This document shows, piece by piece, positions 27,873 through 36,709 of a DNA stretch of 64,000 nt. The position numbers and the translations under genes were made by a program. The stretch is from Chitinophaga sp. (GTDB lineage Bacteria > Bacteroidota > Bacteroidia > Chitinophagales > Chitinophagaceae). The notes beneath the pieces were generated by a model that had not been told where the DNA came from, made no database searches, and was given only the letters and a program-made list of their open reading frames with translations. Location: positions 42,854 to 106,853 of the forward strand of contig NZ_JAGHZS010000014.1 in NCBI RefSeq assembly GCF_017745275.1. The letters run 5' to 3'. Each line of letters opens with the position of its first letter. Positions within the stretch are counted from its first letter, which is position 1.

Positions 27873-28103
27873 TTACGCCAGCAAGTCGCCTTGGCGAACT
27901 AAGCGGCGAAAAAAATGGGGAGTGGAATTTATTACTGGCTTTGGCGTTAATTGTTCTTCATCTGGCCATGTAAAGGTGAAGTGTGCTATCTGGCCTTCAC
28001 AAATCTGTATATAAGGATAATTGATAGTGCTCTTTGCCTTCATAGGAGACAACATGAAGAATTGGTTCGTTTCAAAATCAATGGTCAGAATGAGTTTTGA
28101 CAA
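27873..28103 (-). CDS. Small ORF upstream of SIR2 gene, possibly a gene remnant
   Basis: 76 residues with composition like a real protein (beta-rich, then a basic end), but it begins with TTG immediately after a stop codon and has no recognisable motif. It may be the 3' remnant of a lost gene or a small partner of the SIR2 protein 57 bp downstream. Confidence 0.3.
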   Translation of the reverse strand: MSKLILTIDFETNQFFMLSPMKAKSTINYPYIQICEGQIAHFTFTWPDEEQLTPKPVINSTPHFFRRLVRQGDLLA

Positions 28104-28133
28104 TTAAGCAGAAAAGAACCGGCAGTATAATTA

Positions 28134-28850
28134 TTACATAAATTTACGACGTTTGAACGCTTTTACATCCTCAGCACTCAATTCGAACCATTCCCCATTT
28201 TTCCTTTTATCTTTAAATCTACTGTGCCAATAGGCTTCTATACCAACTGGATCATCTGTATTAATTGAATGAACCATTTCTATTGATTCGGGAAGTTGTA
28301 TGGATAATTCATAGTGTCTTCGTCCTGTAGAATTTGACCTTCCTATTTTATAAAACTTACCGGATTTTATCAGATAGACTGCGCCAATAATTAAAACATC
28401 TTCGTTCTTCTTTTTTAACTTGTTCAGAGATTGAAATGAAGAACATATTTGGATTATGTCCGAATATTCATCCCTATTTGCACAAAACGTAAGGAGTTTT
28501 TTAATAAGCGTTTGCTTATTCCCTACTCGATTAAAAACAGTGTGAGCAGGGAAACTCTTGTCTTCACTTGATTTTATTCGTATTTCGCCAACTACCGGAT
28601 AATGTCCCAATTCTCGAACTAATGATATTAGCTTTTCAATTACGTATTCGTCGGAGTATGCTTTCTTGAATTCGTTTGCAGCAAGGCCCGCGTCTTTAAG
28701 AGCATCTGACCACCTCACCCAATATTTTCCATACCAGTCTGACATTTGGATACCTGTCTCTTTGGAAAAGCGTTCTTTACCGAGAGCCTTTCCATTCACT
28801 GTTCCCACTCGCTTTATTTCCGATAGTATAAACTCTTTTGTGTATTGCAT
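28134..28850 (-). CDS. GIY-YIG-like nuclease (MUG113 type) with homing-endonuclease-associated repeats
   Basis: 238 residues. The N-terminal 130 residues look like two copies of the homing-endonuclease-associated repeat, with WVRWSDALKDAGLA ending the first and HTVFNRVGNKQTLIKKL the second. The C-terminal 90 residues start at VYLIKSGKFYKIGRSN, the first strands of a GIY-YIG/MUG113 nuclease, and include the Arg of GRRHYELS and the Glu of IEAYWHSRFKDK. Known relatives are mobile or DNA-binding nucleases. It is on the same strand as SIR2 and SEFIR and could be a selfish passenger or a defence component. Confidence 0.75.
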   Translation of the reverse strand: MQYTKEFILSEIKRVGTVNGKALGKERFSKETGIQMSDWYGKYWVRWSDALKDAGLAANEFKKAYSDEYVIEKLISLVRELGHYPVVGEIRIKSSEDKSFPAHTVFNRVGNKQTLIKKLLTFCANRDEYSDIIQICSSFQSLNKLKKKNEDVLIIGAVYLIKSGKFYKIGRSNSTGRRHYELSIQLPESIEMVHSINTDDPVGIEAYWHSRFKDKRKNGEWFELSAEDVKAFKRRKFM

Positions 28851-28898
28851 TGTCTTACAGGTATCTGTTTAAAATTAACCTAACTCTTTATTTCTATG

Positions 28899-29226
28899 CT
28901 ACACCCAATAATTTTCTAATTCATCCTCCAGTTGCTCTAATATCTTGGAAATATCATTTTGTATTCTTTTTTGACGCTGCTTGAGATGTTTCAACTGCTG
29001 TTTTATACCCTTCTGGACTTGGTCTCCCCCATCTTTCTTTCTGAAATGTTCAAGTTAACCAGTTGCACCTACTAACAAGTAGGCTGCCAAATAAGCCGCC
29101 TTGGCACTTGAGTGCTGTGCATCCACCTTATTATACCTCTTCTTTGTCAGAGACGAAATGGTTAAACTGGACGCCCCTTGACCCCTATCCCGATAGTAAA
29201 AATTTGTCCCATTCTCAATACTGAAT
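28899..29226 (-). pseudogene. Non-intact coding-like remnants between GIY-YIG and SEFIR genes
   Basis: On the minus strand two protein-like stretches in different frames follow the SEFIR stop: one of about 55 codons containing AKAAYLAAYLLVGATG then a stop, and one containing KQQLKHLKQRQKRIQNDI, a coiled-coil-like end, stopping at 28899. Neither has a proper start. This looks like the decayed end of a gene with a frameshift. I cannot name the family. Confidence 0.35.
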
Positions 29227-31815
29227 TTAAAACCGCATTGTTTTCTGCGCTGCCTTTACGAAAGCATCAAGAGTCGAGTCATCAACTTTCAGTAGTGGTG
29301 GCATCGCGTGTATTAAGTTCGGGGATTTCAAGTGGAACAGTTTTGCCAATCTAGTAGCCATCGTCTTAAATAACGCAATGTCGTATTTGGGTGCATGTAG
29401 GGACAATACCTCTTCAGCTTCGTCAAATACATAAGAAGCCGGAAGGCCTAGTTTCACAAGGTGGCTATTCTGGGAGGTGAAGTTTATGGTTGAATTGGTT
29501 TGAAGTTTGACAGTTAATGTGCCTGACATATCCTGCAAGGCAGGACTTCTCATGATAGTTGCGATCACCGCTAGGCAATTGGCAAGTTCATAGTACAGGT
29601 TTCTGACAATACTTGAACTAGATCTTGTCACCATTTCGAGCGTTAAACTTTTGTTCTTTGCACTGATCGCATGGATGTCTTGGTAGCCAGAAACGTTTGG
29701 TTGCGATAGATCACCGATGAACAAAAATTCCTTGTGTGTTGCCGATTTTCGAAAAGCAAGGTTCAATGCCGGCAGAAAACTCATTACCAAAGGACCGATT
29801 GTCGTCTGCAGCTCTTCTATTACCGATTCAATATCGAACAACTTATCCTCCGGGGCGAAAGTGGCTTGAAAGCGATAAAAATTGGATAATCCAACGTTCA
29901 TAATTTCCGTACCGTCCTCGATCAAATTTTTACTGAGCTTACTTTCGCTTTGTTCGTCCGCCCGAGCCTCTATACTATCTATGGAAAAGGGGTTTATTTG
30001 CTTTGGCTGTAACTTCTGTTTTGACGTCGCGACATTGCTGAACTCAATTTCTGGAACATCGTCGAGTTTATGCCGAAGTCGATCAACGGCTCCGCTCTTC
30101 TTTAGGTCTAGTATTTCTCTATCCCGAATCTGGGCAGGAACTACGTCATCACTATAGCCATCAAAAGAAACGAAAATATACTTTTTGGGATGCCTTTCAA
30201 TATCCGACAGGATGTATTGTAACTCTGTCCCAACTCCGCCCTCATATCTTTCGGCACGTCCCTTATACCTCTTTGTTAAAATCACGACAACTTTATCCAC
30301 CTCTCCAAGCGTCTTGTACATCATCGTTTTAAAGTTGGTCGCAGTTTCATTTTGACTCAAGAGTCTGTCAACAACAGCCTCGTACCCCAGAGTTCTTAGG
30401 TGATCCGTAAACGAAACAACAGTTTCATTTTTACGCTCGTCATCTTCCCAGGCGTAGGTTACAAATACCTTAATAGGTGCCCCGGCGCCTTCGGCCGGCG
30501 AACCCTTTGATTGATCATTCATAGTAGATCGTTTAGTCTCTTGTGAATTGGCTTTGGGCCTTTCTATGGTAGCTTGCAGAAACTTCTTAAAATGTTCTAT
30601 ACTAAGAAATTCAGAAAAACGCTCCCGATCTGCGGGGTGCCACTGGTAGATTGATTCGAGCCAGTTATTGAACGCTGTTCCCTTTTTTACCATCTGTACC
30701 GCTAAAGACTCAATGCCTTCCGGCGTCGGCACCAAGCCCTCGTCAATGGCGGCAGCATAAAGTTCATTGAAGCTGGTAAATTTTCTTTCTGTTTTTTTAA
30801 ACGGGAATTCCGTTTGCTTGGCAAGCACGTCGATCGGGATGCCGGTCTCAAATGAAGTGTTGGTCAGGGATTCATAGTACCGGAATAGCTTGTGCGTATC
30901 AACATCAGCTTTGCAAATCTCTTTTTCGGGTGTAGCCTCTGGGTATGCCAAAAACGCGCTACAAATTTCCTTCAGCGTGCGATCTGCATCCTCATCCAGG
31001 TTGTCGACAGGATAGCCGCCGTGCCATTTTAGGATGAATCCCATCAAAACGTGTTTTTGAAGGTCAGAAAATGGTAGGCGCTTAAGCTGATTCATCACCA
31101 CTGGCGTATCAGCACGCATTTTATTTACAAATTCATTTTGCTCCCGTAAAAGATTGAGAAACTCCAAGGCCTCGAATGCGCGGGAGCCAGGTCCATTTGT
31201 AAAATGCTCGATTGTTTCCAATACCAATCGTTGGTTGGGTATGTTCTTGGGATCGGTGTAAAAGGTCAGTTCATGAGAAGCTGAATATCTCGGATTTGGT
31301 TCCATGTTGTTAGGTGGTAGGTTTTGCTGACGTTCTGAAAACAAACTTTTTTTTACTTCGTCCAGCATTGCCCTGTATTCAGGGGTATATTCTAACCTCC
31401 CCAAATGGTCGGTTTCAAAGCTCTCCATTTTACTAGAAAACACATCAAAATTGCCATCCCCAAGGTGTTTGGTGACGATATTTGTATGTAACCAAACCAA
31501 TATGTGGTGAAGATGGGATTGGTAGCCAGTCAATTTGATATCACCCCTGGAAAAGACCAGGTCATCATCTTCTATGGCAAGGTCGCCCTCCCCTGGAGCA
31601 TTCCCCCCTTCAAGGAGGTAGCTTATGTCTTTATAGAGAATCTCATCAAAGTACTTGTTGGCGGCGCGAAGGGGTTCTAGTACCCTTTCAATAAATTCGT
31701 CGAGTGCAAGTAGCTCCGTATTACGGATCTCCTGGATAATGTCAATATAGTCTTTACGTTTAAGCATAACCTCAGCTTCGCCGCGAATATAATATTTACA
31801 GTGAAAGTCAAGCAT
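29227..31815 (-). CDS. SEFIR-domain protein with large flanking domains
   Basis: 862 residues. A SEFIR (TIR-related) domain occupies about 448-580: it opens with IKVFVTYAWEDDERKNETV and includes ALVDRL-like (EAVVDRLLSQ) and VVILTKRYKGRAERYEGGVG segments. Residues 1-420 and 600-862 are helical domains I do not recognise. A low-complexity linker at 420-447 separates the N-terminal part from SEFIR. ATG 31767 (MLKRKDYIDI) is an alternative start. Bacterial SEFIR proteins in defence islands act as NADases during abortive infection. It begins 10 bp after the zincin-like gene, so the two form an operon. This domain combination is unfamiliar to me. Confidence 0.82.
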   Translation of the reverse strand: MLDFHCKYYIRGEAEVMLKRKDYIDIIQEIRNTELLALDEFIERVLEPLRAANKYFDEILYKDISYLLEGGNAPGEGDLAIEDDDLVFSRGDIKLTGYQSHLHHILVWLHTNIVTKHLGDGNFDVFSSKMESFETDHLGRLEYTPEYRAMLDEVKKSLFSERQQNLPPNNMEPNPRYSASHELTFYTDPKNIPNQRLVLETIEHFTNGPGSRAFEALEFLNLLREQNEFVNKMRADTPVVMNQLKRLPFSDLQKHVLMGFILKWHGGYPVDNLDEDADRTLKEICSAFLAYPEATPEKEICKADVDTHKLFRYYESLTNTSFETGIPIDVLAKQTEFPFKKTERKFTSFNELYAAAIDEGLVPTPEGIESLAVQMVKKGTAFNNWLESIYQWHPADRERFSEFLSIEHFKKFLQATIERPKANSQETKRSTMNDQSKGSPAEGAGAPIKVFVTYAWEDDERKNETVVSFTDHLRTLGYEAVVDRLLSQNETATNFKTMMYKTLGEVDKVVVILTKRYKGRAERYEGGVGTELQYILSDIERHPKKYIFVSFDGYSDDVVPAQIRDREILDLKKSGAVDRLRHKLDDVPEIEFSNVATSKQKLQPKQINPFSIDSIEARADEQSESKLSKNLIEDGTEIMNVGLSNFYRFQATFAPEDKLFDIESVIEELQTTIGPLVMSFLPALNLAFRKSATHKEFLFIGDLSQPNVSGYQDIHAISAKNKSLTLEMVTRSSSSIVRNLYYELANCLAVIATIMRSPALQDMSGTLTVKLQTNSTINFTSQNSHLVKLGLPASYVFDEAEEVLSLHAPKYDIALFKTMATRLAKLFHLKSPNLIHAMPPLLKVDDSTLDAFVKAAQKTMRF

Positions 31816-31825
31816 TCAAATTGCG

Positions 31826-32650
31826 TTACAGGCTGATCTCAACTCCTGGGTGGGCTGTCCTAAAGTACTCGCAAAGTTTGTCGTGTAAGGGCAGAAAGAA
31901 TTTTTCCCCTGAAGGTTCATTATTTGCGAGCCAATTGGCAAGTGTATTATTAATCACCTCGAAAAGTTCAGGCTCTAACGTTGACAGGCACTTCAAATCA
32001 ATGGACGGGTCAATACACTCGCTAAAATACGATTGAAGAAGCTGCAGGTGGATTATGGCATCTATGTAGTGTGCCACGAATTCCGGGGAGTTTTTAACTT
32101 CCAATAAATATAGTTCCTCAATGGTTTGTCGCACTTCATCCAATTGTAGTTCTATAGGGCGTTGAAAGAAATCCCTCTTCTCGAATCCAAGGTCTTCGAA
32201 TTTTGTAACCATGAAATGGTGTTCCAGGTTGTTGTAACAGCCATCCAGGTATTCGGGTGAAAGTTGGATCGGGTAGCCGTATAGCTGACATGTTACTGCG
32301 AGAGGAACCCGAAAACCATCTAAATCCAACCTGGCGTGGAGCAATTCGTGGGCAAGAGCCGAAGGGTTTGGGATTTCACTATTGGCAGTAATTTCAAATT
32401 CGGGAATTATTTGACCTAAATCATTCCTATGCCACCAAGCCTCCCAAGTTGCTAGATTCGGGTCGATGTCAAATATAATCTTAACGTCTTCAGCTTCAAT
32501 GGAGGCTTTCAGCACCTTCGTGCTTTCAGTAAGATTTGCTTCAATTTTCATAGAAAGGGTTTGAGGTTCGTTAGCAATCATACAAATCACTGTTATACTT
32601 CCATTAAGGTAAGTAAATTCTGAAAAATGTTGAAGACCGCTCTCTGGCAT
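31826..32650 (-). CDS. Zincin-like putative metallopeptidase, operon partner of SEFIR protein
   Basis: 274 residues, soluble. It contains ALAHELLHARLD with HELLH at 101-105, the HExxH zinc motif of metallopeptidases; a third zinc ligand is not certain (Glu and His residues lie in NLEHHFMVTKFEDLGF). The rest is helical. ATG codons at residues 25 and 34 are possible later starts. It is the first gene of a two-gene operon with the SEFIR protein. A protease that releases or activates the SEFIR effector would fit the layout, but that is inference. Confidence 0.65.
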   Translation of the reverse strand: MPESGLQHFSEFTYLNGSITVICMIANEPQTLSMKIEANLTESTKVLKASIEAEDVKIIFDIDPNLATWEAWWHRNDLGQIIPEFEITANSEIPNPSALAHELLHARLDLDGFRVPLAVTCQLYGYPIQLSPEYLDGCYNNLEHHFMVTKFEDLGFEKRDFFQRPIELQLDEVRQTIEELYLLEVKNSPEFVAHYIDAIIHLQLLQSYFSECIDPSIDLKCLSTLEPELFEVINNTLANWLANNEPSGEKFFLPLHDKLCEYFRTAHPGVEISL

Positions 32651-33163
32651 TTTTAATGGACGTCATGCCCTGTCACTATTGGTCGCTTGCAAATATTGTT
32701 AAAAATTTATCATTATTAAAGCCGCACCTGCATGAGCAGCAAAGTGACTGTGAAAAAAGACGATGTGATAAAATGCCTTCCCAATATACCCAATTGGCAT
32801 GGCGCAAGTGCAGATACAAAATTCGTTTAGATCGCAATTACAAGTCGATAAAAGGGTGAAACCGCTTGGTTGGAGCCTGTTCCTTCGCTTTTAAGAAAAA
32901 AATCCAGCGACACAAATTCTATATTTTATTAATGCAAAGATTGCGAATTTCGGGTACTTTCAATTATCCACCCCATAGCAGGATCTGGAGGCTTTTCTCG
33001 TTTACCTCATTATAATTGCAAGTGCTATTTTATTATATAAAAATGATATTTTCGTCATGCCCGGCGCCGCCATTTTAGCATATAAAATACACAATACTGG
33101 AAAATTTCAGGAAAGTCTGCGACGGAGGGTGTTTTACTAACTTGATCATACACTTTAATAATC
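32651..33163. other. Divergent intergenic region between zincin/SEFIR and Septu operons
   Basis: About 510 bases, strongly A/T-rich, with no convincing gene. It must carry the start signals of both operons. I see no clean TTG-N19-TAnnTTTG match, and no long inverted repeat. Confidence 0.5.
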
Positions 33164-34864
33164 ATGACTCTTGATATAAAAGATATTCATAATAACATAT
33201 TCGACTATCTTCTCAATGTACGCAGAAACGACCCTTCTTTCTATTTTAGCCTGCGGCGGAGTAACAGGGAAGGGCGGCTGGAAAACGGTTACTGGTTTCA
33301 TGGCAATGATCATTATGTCGCAGTCTCTTTCTGGAGCGGTAATGATTGGAAAAATCGTACACCTAATATCATTTTTGTTGCATTAACTACAGGTAAAACA
33401 TATCTTGAAGTCAACGTTACTGACTCCTCAGTTAAGCGTCGATTTGCCGAAGATGAACTTGTCCCCCGACTGAACCTTCAACAAATAGGCAAAGCATACA
33501 GAAAAGAGTATTACTGGGACGAGTATATGCCATCGATCATGGAATTTGTCCATAATGATAAAACAACGATTGATAATATTATAAACGACCATCAATCATA
33601 TTTTGGTGAGCAGGCGCCAGAGGATCGTATTGGATTTATTGACGGTAGTGATTTCGAGAAAACGCTTCGGAATACTCTGAATTATCGCGAACTTGACGAA
33701 GCAATACATGGGCCATTGGAAAACAGATCATTACATGCAATAGCTATAAAGAACTTTGGCCCTATTAAAGAAGTGAGCTTAAATGGAATACCATTTGATA
33801 ATCAGTGGATATTTTTAACAGGAGAGAATGGAACTGGTAAAACCACCTTACTACGTGCCATCGCAATTTTAGTAGAAAATACACCTTTTCCGAAGAACGC
33901 CTCAGCCGGCGATTCACCTACAATCATTGAAGGCTCATTTTTTGATAACACTAGGCGTATATTTGAAGCACACCGAACATCCGAACATCGGATCGTCAAC
34001 CATAATCTACTTGTACAGGGGTTTGCTGCATATGGTACGTCCAGGTTGACCCGGGGCCAAGGTCCCAATATCAGGGTCGAAACAAATGTAAAACAACGTC
34101 TTTCTCCCTATTACAATTTAACCAATTCAGACGGGCTATTATTTGATCTTCTCGAAAAATATACAGAATGGGAACGGAAAAAGATTCATCACATACTCTC
34201 TGAAAGATTTGATAACATTAGAGAAGTAATGCACGATTTGATACCCAATTTATCGCGAATAAAATTCGAGCTGGATACACGTCCCCGCAGGACACTTTAT
34301 ATAGAAGAGGATACCTATGGAAATGAGTATGAAGGTGTACCATACTATCAACTGGCATCAGGAATCCGCAGTATGGTTGCTATGTTTGGTGACATGATGT
34401 GCCGCTTGTTCGATGCCCAGCCAGAAAAAACTGATCCTTCTGAATTGACAGGAGTGGTTTTGATCGATGAAATAGATCTTCATCTTCATCCTAAGTTGCA
34501 GAAGATACTGGTCGAGCAATTATCAAAGACATTTCATAAAATCCAGTTTATCGCAACTACACATAGCCCGATACCTTTACTTGGGGCCTCTATACGAAGT
34601 AAGTTCTTTAAGGTTAAACGAACCGCAGAAGAAGCCGTTGAAATCGTCGATCTTTCAGAAATCAAAGTATTCGAAATGCTTCCAACTGCAATTCTGACCT
34701 CCGATCTTTTTGACATGAATGGGATTTTCATTCGTGAAGCAGTAAATCCAGAGGACATAAGAACTGAAGAGACCTTTAGCGAAATTAAAAGGAATGATAC
34801 GCTCAAAGCAGAATTGGAAATCATCGCTAACAGACTAAAAGGAAAGGATGAGAGCAATCACTAA
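33164..34864 (+). CDS. ptuA: Septu defence ATPase PtuA, with N-terminal extension
   Basis: 566 residues. The ABC/SMC-type ATPase core is clear: Walker A GENGTGKTT at 220-228, signature-like QLASGIRSM at 396-404, Walker B VVLIDEID at 431-438 followed by LHLHPKLQ, and the switch ATTHSP at 464-469. Residues 1-185 form an extra domain ahead of the usual start (LHAIAIKNFGP) of an overcoming-lysogeny-type ATPase. In Septu, PtuA assembles with the HNH nuclease PtuB and restrains it until phage is sensed. The overlap of 17 bp with the next gene, an HNH protein, makes the identification firm. Confidence 0.88.
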   Translation: MTLDIKDIHNNIFDYLLNVRRNDPSFYFSLRRSNREGRLENGYWFHGNDHYVAVSFWSGNDWKNRTPNIIFVALTTGKTYLEVNVTDSSVKRRFAEDELVPRLNLQQIGKAYRKEYYWDEYMPSIMEFVHNDKTTIDNIINDHQSYFGEQAPEDRIGFIDGSDFEKTLRNTLNYRELDEAIHGPLENRSLHAIAIKNFGPIKEVSLNGIPFDNQWIFLTGENGTGKTTLLRAIAILVENTPFPKNASAGDSPTIIEGSFFDNTRRIFEAHRTSEHRIVNHNLLVQGFAAYGTSRLTRGQGPNIRVETNVKQRLSPYYNLTNSDGLLFDLLEKYTEWERKKIHHILSERFDNIREVMHDLIPNLSRIKFELDTRPRRTLYIEEDTYGNEYEGVPYYQLASGIRSMVAMFGDMMCRLFDAQPEKTDPSELTGVVLIDEIDLHLHPKLQKILVEQLSKTFHKIQFIATTHSPIPLLGASIRSKFFKVKRTAEEAVEIVDLSEIKVFEMLPTAILTSDLFDMNGIFIREAVNPEDIRTEETFSEIKRNDTLKAELEIIANRLKGKDESNH

Positions 34865-35753
34865 AGATCTTAATGCTGTACCACCAGCATTATTGAGTGC
34901 AGATTGTATGCAACACCTGAACGAAATCATAGCAAACCCTGGAACAGTTAAAATAAATAGCAAATTCTATAAAGGAACGGTCAAACTTCCAGATGGTACC
35001 GAAGTTAACACAGTATGGGTAGCACTCAAAGAGCTCTATCTTAACAAGTGTGCCTATTGTGAGGCCTTATGTCATCACCCGGATGTAGAACATTTTAGGC
35101 CCAAAGGGACACTTTTCGCGCACCCAAGAAATACGTTTGGTTATTATTGGCTGGCATTTGAATGGACAAACCTTGTTCCAGCCTGCCATGAATGCAATAA
35201 AGTGTTTCGAAAAGGTAACAAGTTTCCTATTCAGGGTACCAGGGTGACCAACTATCCTAGTACGGGGGTACCAGCTACACTCGACCACCCCCGGAATAGA
35301 TTTGATTCGCCCTACTTAATGCATGAAGGCCCACTGTATGTGCATCCTGAATATTGTGCCGATCCGTTTACCCACTTTGATTTTTTAAGGACCGGAGCAA
35401 TTGTCGGACTAACTTCTGAAGGCAGAAGGACGATTGAAGATTTGCAACTTGACCGGGATGATCTCAATGGCTGGCGACGACAAATTTATGAAACGTATCT
35501 GGATAGCTTCCGTGATTTGTTATTTCGTTATCGGCGCCAGGGAAGTACTAAAAACTCCGATTGGTTTATGGAAGAAATATACCACCTGGTGTTTAAAATA
35601 ATTTTTGACGGGTTGGACGAAAAAAAAGATTACACTCTTTTTCGAAAAAGTCTATATCGGAAAATCGATTATTTCTTTATAGATGCCTTTGACCCTATAT
35701 TTCATAATGATTTGCGCACTGCAATCGAAGCTGCTATTCATCAAATTATTTAA
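34848..35753 (+). CDS. ptuB: Septu HNH nuclease PtuB
   Basis: 301 residues. The HNH core with a zinc knuckle lies at 68-120: CAYCE (Cys68, Cys71), DVEHFRPK with the catalytic His82, then NLVPACHECNK (Cys113, Cys116). This is the TIGR02646-type HNH protein found with PtuA. The C-terminal 180 residues are helical and lack further motifs. It overlaps ptuA by 17 bp. PtuB cuts DNA or RNA once released from PtuA inhibition. Confidence 0.88.
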   Translation: MRAITKDLNAVPPALLSADCMQHLNEIIANPGTVKINSKFYKGTVKLPDGTEVNTVWVALKELYLNKCAYCEALCHHPDVEHFRPKGTLFAHPRNTFGYYWLAFEWTNLVPACHECNKVFRKGNKFPIQGTRVTNYPSTGVPATLDHPRNRFDSPYLMHEGPLYVHPEYCADPFTHFDFLRTGAIVGLTSEGRRTIEDLQLDRDDLNGWRRQIYETYLDSFRDLLFRYRRQGSTKNSDWFMEEIYHLVFKIIFDGLDEKKDYTLFRKSLYRKIDYFFIDAFDPIFHNDLRTAIEAAIHQII

Positions 35754-35889
35754 CCATAAATTCTTTACCCTGAAGGCACTATTGTTGAATCCTTGGCTTG
35801 CTACGAGGTGAAACTTCGGCCATCTGGCTTGCTGGCTTACTGGCTCTCCAGGCGCGTCGCCTAAGATAGATGCTCATCTATTCTCTGCA

Positions 35890-36287
35890 ATAGCTCTATG
35901 AAGGCTTTTCTACAAAACTTCAATCGCCACCAGTGGATGAAATTATTTAACTCCTACAAGAAAAGCAAAGTCAATCACCCACAGCTACTTCTCTTCACAA
36001 AATGGGACTGATTTAGCAGGAACACTGTCGAGGCGTATGCAACAATTCATGCACTCGAAGCATTGTGCATACAGCCAATTACTATAGAACAGCCATTAGA
36101 TATAACGGTTCCTGAAAATCAAATGACTCTGGCTTTTTATCTCACCATTCCGAAAGTAGAAAATGTACGCCGTAGTTTAAATATTAAACAAGGAATAAGC
36201 AGAGCCAAGAAAGAAGGTCGTTGTCCTGGGATTGCCCTGATTGGTTATGTGAATAAAACTACGGAAACAGGTTTGAAATATATCGCA
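35890..36287 (+). pseudogene. Broken serine recombinase fragment
   Basis: Closely similar at DNA level to 41,923-42,309 of the intact recombinase gene (for example the shared TTATTTAACTCCTACAAGAAAA). It lacks both ends of the gene. A one-base deletion near AAAACTTCAATCG shifts the frame, and the Arg codon of the KWDRFSR motif has become TGA at 36009-36011. It therefore cannot work. The stretch 35754-35889 before it shows nothing else. Confidence 0.88.
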
Positions 36288-36360
36288 GACAGATTTCTTC
36301 TATAATATACTCTGGTATGTTTTTCTTCTACCAGTTACTCAAGACGATGCCTTACTCCTG

Positions 36361-36504
36361 CTATTTTATTATCCACATAGGCGGTCCCCTATGCTCCTGC
36401 AGGGAGATAACGAGATCAGAATTATTGTCAATCAGGTATGCCAGTTGCATTCTCTTTAATGTAGCCTCCATTTGTTGCATGTTGTTGAAGGTGAGACGCA
36501 CCAT
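36361..36504 (-). CDS. Small ORF or gene end, 47 residues
   Basis: Reads on the minus strand as MVRLTFNNMQQMEATLKRM and ends with MWIIK. The frame is open for about 13 codons upstream of the ATG. Composition is protein-like, but no family is recognisable. It may be the 3' end of a degraded gene in the scar between the two putative elements. The rest of 36,288-36,709 holds nothing convincing. Confidence 0.3.
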   Translation of the reverse strand: MVRLTFNNMQQMEATLKRMQLAYLIDNNSDLVISLQEHRGPPMWIIK

Positions 36505-36709
36505 CAGGAGAGGCTGACGGCTAGAAAATAACTGGCATACAAATTATCGGGGGATGGCGGAAAAATCTGGCAGGTCTTGGTAGTGGTAAAAGATATTTTT
36601 CAGGTTTGGGTTGTGACCGCCTTTTCCTATAGTATAGAGATTTGGGCAATATTGATGTATTGCTTATATTTATAAAAACATCCCTTTTCCTTAAAATTTT
36701 TATCGCCCC

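Noticed and set aside
32656..32859. 67-codon frame in the divergent gap
   Set aside because: Composition is unlike a protein and it occupies the expected promoter region.
28134..35753. Thoeris or CBASS system
   Set aside because: SIR2 and SEFIR (TIR-related) proteins are present, but there is no ThsB-type small TIR gene beside SIR2 and no nucleotide cyclase gene.
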